DNA of 64,000 bases from Bugulina stolonifera (taxonomy: Eukaryota > Bryozoa > Gymnolaemata > Cheilostomatida > Bugulidae), in contig OW285192.1 in the NCBI GenBank assembly GCA_935421135.1, positions 11,921,501 to 11,985,500 on the forward strand. The letters run 5' to 3'. How positions within the stretch are numbered: the stretch's first letter is position 1; every line of letters begins with the position of its first letter. The notes beneath the pieces are model-generated. The model made no database searches. It was given only the letters and a program-made list of their open reading frames with translations, and had not been told where the DNA came from. A program made the position numbers and the translations under genes. Shown here piece by piece: positions 63,401 to 64,000 of the stretch.

Positions 63401-63734
63401 TTCAGAGAGGTTAATATGAACGAATGAGTCCTTCACACCACCAAGACGGTATCTGGCAAGAATCTTCGCCGTCTCAGTTTTACCTGCCAGAAAAAAACCA
63501 AGTTCAGCAATGAACAACATATTCACACTTCCTACTGTCAACTGATTTCAGTCACTGATACAAAGATTCAAAGAGCTTGTCAGATTACTATACATGTAAT
63601 CATAAATACTATTACTCATGTATAAACAAACGGATATGCATTCATTCACCGCTCACCTAGCCCAGTTGCACCAACAAACATTAGCACCATTGGATGTTTG
63701 GTATTGACCCAGCCCATCTCCATACGGGTTATTA
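60476..63734 (-). CDS. CLPB: CLPB-like AAA+ disaggregase, C-terminal part (gene continues past window)
   Basis: Exons in coding order: 63734-63657, 63483-63383, 62794-62639, 62317-62084, 61914-61693, 61229-61133, 60606-60476. The first needs an upstream exon ending in phase 1. Reads ITRMEMGW, Walker A GATGLGKTETAK (split by a phase-1 intron), the pore-loop region [11 protein letters not shown], Walker [27 protein letters not shown], sensor-1 IFVLTAN, the arginine-finger region [20 protein letters not shown], and sensor-2 [10 protein letters not shown]. This order and the short tail fit the single AAA+ ring of metazoan mitochondrial CLPB (Skd3). Role: ATP-driven protein disaggregation in mitochondria, by family. 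The Walker-B exon end is followed by two further copies of itself; a second in-frame donor lies 75 nt downstream. The C-terminus ends KIMSS. Poly(A) signal candidate at 60387-60392. Confidence 0.87.
61237..61365. repeat. 25-bp tandem repeat before a CLPB acceptor
   Basis: Five copies of GTCACATGACTATCCTCAAT + ATAAA, ending a few bases upstream of the acceptor of exon 61229-61133. Confidence 0.9.
62560..62675 (-). repeat. Three tandem copies of the CLPB Walker-B exon end and donor
   Basis: Units of about 37-38 bp containing CCCAATGTACTATCCACCCT + TCTCCAGGTAAAT; the middle copy has CAT instead of CAG before GTAAAT. Confidence 0.9.
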
Positions 63735-64000
63735 CTACAACAGAAACATGGCTTCGGTACATTTGCACCTAAATAGCTTAGAGCAAAGTAATGACACAGA
63801 ACATTCCAATATTTTAGACATACTCATACATTCAAGACAATACCAGGATGATAACCAGTATATTTGTTGAACGTCCCAAAAGTAAAACGTGCTTCATCAC
63901 CGAAAGGAATATTGTATTGCATAGCTTTTACCACTTGGGAACTCATGCACTAATGATTGGAACTTCAGCTACACTCACTGTTGCGGATAAATAGCTACGT
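63735..64000. other. CLPB-like intron sequence to window edge
   Basis: An upstream exon ending in phase 1 is required. A minus-strand open stretch near 63850-63930 has no splice match in the needed phase, so I leave it as intron. Confidence 0.35.

Noticed and set aside
63850..63930. Additional upstream exon of the CLPB-like gene
   Set aside because: Open frame, but no donor in the phase-1 position required by exon 63734-63657 and no clear CLPB similarity.

Overview
This is eukaryotic nuclear DNA, probably from a marine invertebrate; a demosponge is my best guess, not proven. The evidence is AT-rich sequence, many short GT-AG introns, no operons, animal gene families (EPSTI1-like, SLC18B1-like, single-ring CLPB-like, CYP4V-like, pentraxin-like), LTR remnants and many small inverted-repeat elements. 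I rebuilt genes by hand from splice sites, reading phase and family motifs. Every model with both ends present sums to a multiple of three.

Layout. 1-25.9 kb: two tandem minus-strand paralogues (B2, 1362-9034; B1, 13757-24661) of a Bcl-2-fold family in which each protein carries two or three consecutive Bcl-2-like domains. 26.5-31.6 kb: a complete CYP4-type cytochrome P450, plus strand. 32.35-38.07 kb: a third, diverged two-domain Bcl-2-like gene (A, minus strand, first exon not found). 41.0-48.7 kb: an SLC18B1-like MFS transporter, plus strand, with two solo LTRs in one intron. 49.7-55.2 kb: a secreted pentraxin-like protein and a small PAN/apple-like ORF, minus strand. 57.2-59.3 kb: an EPSTI1-like coiled-coil protein, minus strand. 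60.5-64 kb: the C-terminal AAA+ half of a CLPB-like disaggregase, minus strand, running off the window.

The strongest novelty is the Bcl-2 array. Each domain is coded by a repeated exon triplet (about 146/149, 164 and 144 nt in B1 and B2) with a phase-0 intron exactly after the Trp of the BH2 motif, the intron position typical of metazoan Bcl-2 genes. In B1 an unequal exchange fused the C-terminal exon of one copy to the linker exon of another, in frame and in the right phase, giving a predicted three-domain protein of 767 residues. None of the tails has a visible membrane anchor; they are hydrophilic and Lys-rich.

A second pattern crosses unrelated genes. In at least seven introns of five genes a tandem array begins at the exon/intron junction and its units carry copies of the 5' splice site (B1 and B2 introns 1 and 2, pentraxin exon 3, SLC18B1 exons 6 and 9, CLPB Walker-B exon). 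Mobile DNA includes five solo-LTR-like elements, four of them with 4-bp target duplications, two hAT-type MITEs with perfect 8-bp duplications, and several other inverted-repeat families. Because B1 and B2 are paralogous, some insertions can be checked against empty sites inside this window.
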